8,379 nt of DNA. Origin: Acidobacteriaceae bacterium (lineage in GTDB: Bacteria > Acidobacteriota > Terriglobia > Terriglobales > Acidobacteriaceae). Below are positions 6,858-8,379 of this stretch, piece by piece. Made by a program: the position numbers and the translations under genes. The stretch is taken from assembly GCA_030044455.1 (NCBI GenBank), contig JASHVU010000766.1, positions 1-8,379 on the forward strand, in the 5' to 3' direction. The notes below the pieces were generated by a model that worked only from the letters and a program-made list of their open reading frames with translations, was not told where the DNA came from and searched no databases. The number at the start of each line of letters is the position of its first letter. Positions within the stretch are counted from its first letter, which is position 1.

Positions 6858-7558
6858 TGACCACGCTCAGGACCGATCTCGCCTCAGTACTGGAAAAGGC
6901 TGCACTGTTTTCGAACCTTTCGCGCGAGGAGCTGCAGACGCTCGCCGGCCGCACCGTACGCAAACTTTTCAGCGCCGGTGAATTGCTGTTCTCAGAAGGC
7001 GAGCCGTGCAGCGGGCTTCACATCGTTACGCGTGGAAAGATTCGCATTTTCAAAACCTCCATCAATGGCCGGGAACAGGTGCTTGCCGTAAATGTCCCAG
7101 GTGAATCGGTTGCCGAACTACCGGTCTTCGATGGCGGTCCCTATCCGGCCTCTGCCGTAGCGGTCGAGGACACTGAGATCGCATTCATTTCGCGCCGTGA
7201 TTTTCATGCGTACTGCGTTGAGCATCCTGAGGTTGCGCTGAAGGTGCTCTCGGTGGTGGGTGGGCGGTTAAGGCGGCTGGTGGGCATTATTGAAGAGCTA
7301 TCGTTTACGACGATCCGCCAGCGGCTCATCGCCACGCTGGTAAAGCTCGCACAGAGCGAGGGAAAGCGGACTGATCGCGGTATCGAGTTCCTGCTGCCTG
7401 CAACGCACCAGGAACTGGCCAATCAACTTGGGACGGTGCGTGAGTTGATTTCAAGGAACCTGATGCGGCTCCAGGCGGAGGGTCTTCTCGACGTCGATGC
7501 CCGTCAGATTGTCGTGAAGGATTTGAAGGGTTTGAGCGAGCTTCTAGAATCCCAATGA
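6857..7558 (+). CDS. Crp/Fnr-family transcriptional regulator
   Basis: The 233-residue protein has an N-terminal cyclic-nucleotide-binding-like beta-roll (about 18-130; FSAGELLFSEGEPCSGLHIV, TRGKIRIF, GESVAELPVFDGG), a dimerisation helix (about 124-150) and a Crp-type winged helix (about 152-228). The recognition helix reads GTVRELISRNLMRLQ, with Arg195, Glu196, Ser199 and Arg200: the Arg-Glu-x3-Arg of CRP combined with the Ser-Arg of FNR. Only two cysteines (51, 120) are present, so the FNR [4Fe-4S] sensor is absent. The position of CRP's cAMP-binding Arg-Ser is Pro97-Ala98-Ser99, so cAMP is an unlikely ligand. The sensed signal is unknown; haem or direct NO sensing, as in Dnr/NnrR proteins, would suit the neighbours. 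GTG 6857 is the only reasonable start. It is divergent from the radical SAM gene and 74 bases before the RIC gene. Confidence 0.9.
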   Translation: MTTLRTDLASVLEKAALFSNLSREELQTLAGRTVRKLFSAGELLFSEGEPCSGLHIVTRGKIRIFKTSINGREQVLAVNVPGESVAELPVFDGGPYPASAVAVEDTEIAFISRRDFHAYCVEHPEVALKVLSVVGGRLRRLVGIIEELSFTTIRQRLIATLVKLAQSEGKRTDRGIEFLLPATHQELANQLGTVRELISRNLMRLQAEGLLDVDARQIVVKDLKGLSELLESQ

Positions 7559-7571
7559 GAAATCGCCGGCG

Positions 7572-7587
7572 AGTGATCAAAGTCACT
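7572..7587. promoter_or_regulatory. Palindromic operator, site 2, upstream of the RIC-type gene
   Basis: AGTGATCAAAGTCACT differs from site 1 at only two of 16 bases and keeps AGTGA-N6-TCACT. It begins 14 bases after the regulator stop codon, and its centre (7579.5) is 53 bases before the RIC start codon. Recurrence of this palindrome on both sides of a Crp/Fnr gene strongly suggests it is that protein's site. Confidence 0.75.
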
Positions 7588-7608
7588 GTGGCGTAACCGG
7601 ACTCTCAA

Positions 7609-7614
7609 TACCGT
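7609..7614 (+). promoter_or_regulatory. Candidate -10 element of the RIC gene promoter
   Basis: TACCGT keeps the three most conserved -10 bases (first T, second A, last T). It is correctly placed if +1 is 7621, which is 41.5 bases from the centre of operator site 2. A poor -10 with no -35 fits an activator-dependent class II promoter. This is inferred from spacing only. Confidence 0.35.
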
Positions 7615-7617
7615 TGC

Positions 7618-7625
7618 AGGTGGAG
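7618..7625 (+). promoter_or_regulatory. Ribosome binding site deciding ATG 7633 for the RIC-type gene
   Basis: AGGTGGAG ends seven bases before ATG 7633 and only one base before the in-frame GTG at 7627, so the ATG is preferred. Note that if +1 is really 7621, part of this site would be lost, so the true +1 may lie a few bases upstream. Confidence 0.55.
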
Positions 7626-7632
7626 AGTGAAC

Positions 7633-8364
7633 ATGCCCACTGCAACCCAGTCCATCCGTGAGATCGTGACCGCCGAGCCTGCAACCGCCGCGGTTTTTGA
7701 ACGCTTTGAGATTGACCTTTGTTCGCAGGCTGATGCCCAGCTCGAACGCGTGTGTGCCGAATTGCAGCTCTCGGTGGACCAGGTTCTCGAAAAGCTTGCC
7801 GATGCCGAATCGCAAGCCAACGGCGTCATTGTGCCGGGTGTCGAAGGCTACTCGCTGACGCGGTTAATCCAGCACATCGTCCGCACACATCATCAGACAG
7901 TGCGCCAGGAACTGCCACGTCTTGCCGAACTGTCGGGGAGAATTGCCGGTAAACATGGCCCAAAGGCGCCACATTTTAAGGCCGTGGCAACGCTGATCGA
8001 GCAGCTTCGCGCAGAAATGTTCGCCCACCTTGAGAAGGAAGAGCAAATGCTGTTTCCCTACATTGTCCGCCTGGAGGAGGCAGCAGAAGATCGTTCGGTG
8101 GCGCCGTATGCGTGTTTTCGATCCGTGGCACAACCGGTTTCGGTGATGATTCGTGAACATGAAGCAGCCGAGGGGCTGGTTGCCGAATTGCGACGGCTCA
8201 CAAACGGATTTCAGACGCCCGCGTGGGCTTGCCCGCGGAATACAGCTTTCCATGCCTCCCTTGCCGCTTTTGAGACCGATTTGGGGCAGCACGTGCATCT
8301 GGAAAACGACATCCTGTTTCCCCGCGCAATCGAGCTGGAGTCCGCATTGAATCAGAGAGGGTGA
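7633..8364 (+). CDS. RIC/YtfE/ScdA-type di-iron protein (repair of iron-sulfur clusters) with altered N-terminal Cys pair
   Basis: The 243-residue protein has a ScdA-type N-terminal domain (about 5-58: SIREIVTAEPATAAVFERFEIDLC) and a hemerythrin-like four-helix bundle (about 75-235). By comparison with E. coli YtfE, the di-iron ligands are all retained: His87, His108, His132 and Glu136 (HLEKEEQMLFP), His176 (REHEAAEGL), His220 and Glu224 (HVHLENDILFP). RIC proteins help restore Fe-S clusters after nitrosative or oxidative damage and can reduce or release NO at the di-iron site. The usual N-terminal Cys-Cys pair is Cys30-Ser31 here, so the second cysteine is missing; Cys41, in the conserved position before AEL, remains. 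The protein is cytoplasmic, with no signal peptide. ATG 7633 is chosen over GTG 7627 because of ribosome-site spacing. The gene sits behind operator site 2 and runs directly into another gene. Confidence 0.9.
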   Translation: MPTATQSIREIVTAEPATAAVFERFEIDLCSQADAQLERVCAELQLSVDQVLEKLADAESQANGVIVPGVEGYSLTRLIQHIVRTHHQTVRQELPRLAELSGRIAGKHGPKAPHFKAVATLIEQLRAEMFAHLEKEEQMLFPYIVRLEEAAEDRSVAPYACFRSVAQPVSVMIREHEAAEGLVAELRRLTNGFQTPAWACPRNTAFHASLAAFETDLGQHVHLENDILFPRAIELESALNQRG

Positions 8365-8366
8365 AT

Positions 8367-8379
8367 ATGGGAACCGTCG
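8367..8379 (+). CDS. Start of a further gene, cut by the window edge
   Basis: ATG at 8367 opens a frame reading Met-Gly-Thr-Val before the window ends. AGAGAGGG (8353-8361) lies at ribosome-site distance inside the end of the RIC gene, and only two bases separate the RIC stop from this ATG, so translational coupling and a shared transcript are likely. Four residues are too few to name the product. Confidence 0.5.

Overview
The window (8379 bases, moderately GC-rich) looks like a chromosomal segment of a soil or sediment bacterium, most plausibly an acidobacterium (Terriglobia-like). That placement is inferred from the style of the proteins: a secreted M48 protease with a long Pro/Ser/Thr linker, and a SpoIIE-type phosphatase with an extracytoplasmic beta-sandwich and seven membrane helices. 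No rRNA or other phylogenetic marker is present. I see no tRNA, rRNA, CRISPR array, IS element or integration site.

Left half (1-4883). A partial gene for a secreted M48 zinc metalloprotease runs off the left edge on the minus strand (start 974). A 256-base gap separates it from a divergent plus-strand run: a membrane-bound PP2C/SpoIIE phosphatase (1231-3372), a PaiB-like FMN-binding protein (3494-4117) and a secreted protein of unknown function (4161-4883). The gap after the phosphatase gene holds a G-quadruplex-type G-run array and a short 8-base-period repeat.

Right half (5040-8379). This is a compact and coherent module centred on a Crp/Fnr-family regulator (6857-7558). Divergent from it on the minus strand are a radical SAM/SPASM protein resembling the TIGR04053 family (5646-6791) and then a hemerythrin-domain protein (5040-5573). 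Downstream on the plus strand is a RIC/YtfE/ScdA-type di-iron repair protein (7633-8364), closely followed by the first codons of another gene (8367 to the edge).

Two near-identical palindromes of the form AGTGA-N6-TCACT lie in the two intergenic regions beside the regulator gene (6825-6840 and 7572-7587). They have the GTGA-N6-TCAC geometry expected from the regulator's CRP-like Arg-Glu recognition helix. If transcription starts 41.5 bases from each centre, the one gives +1 at the ATG of the radical SAM gene and the other +1 just before the ribosome site of the RIC gene, which is class II activator geometry. The regulator's own gene has a -10-like TAGAAT six bases before its GTG and no ribosome site, so its mRNA may be leaderless, and the palindrome in its promoter spacer suggests autorepression.

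Taken together, the right half reads as a self-contained, locally regulated system for nitrosative or oxidative stress and iron handling: sensor, two different hemerythrin-fold di-iron proteins and a radical SAM enzyme of unknown product. The NO link is inferred from RIC biology and is not shown by the sequence. The RIC protein lacks one cysteine of the usual N-terminal Cys-Cys pair (Cys30-Ser31).
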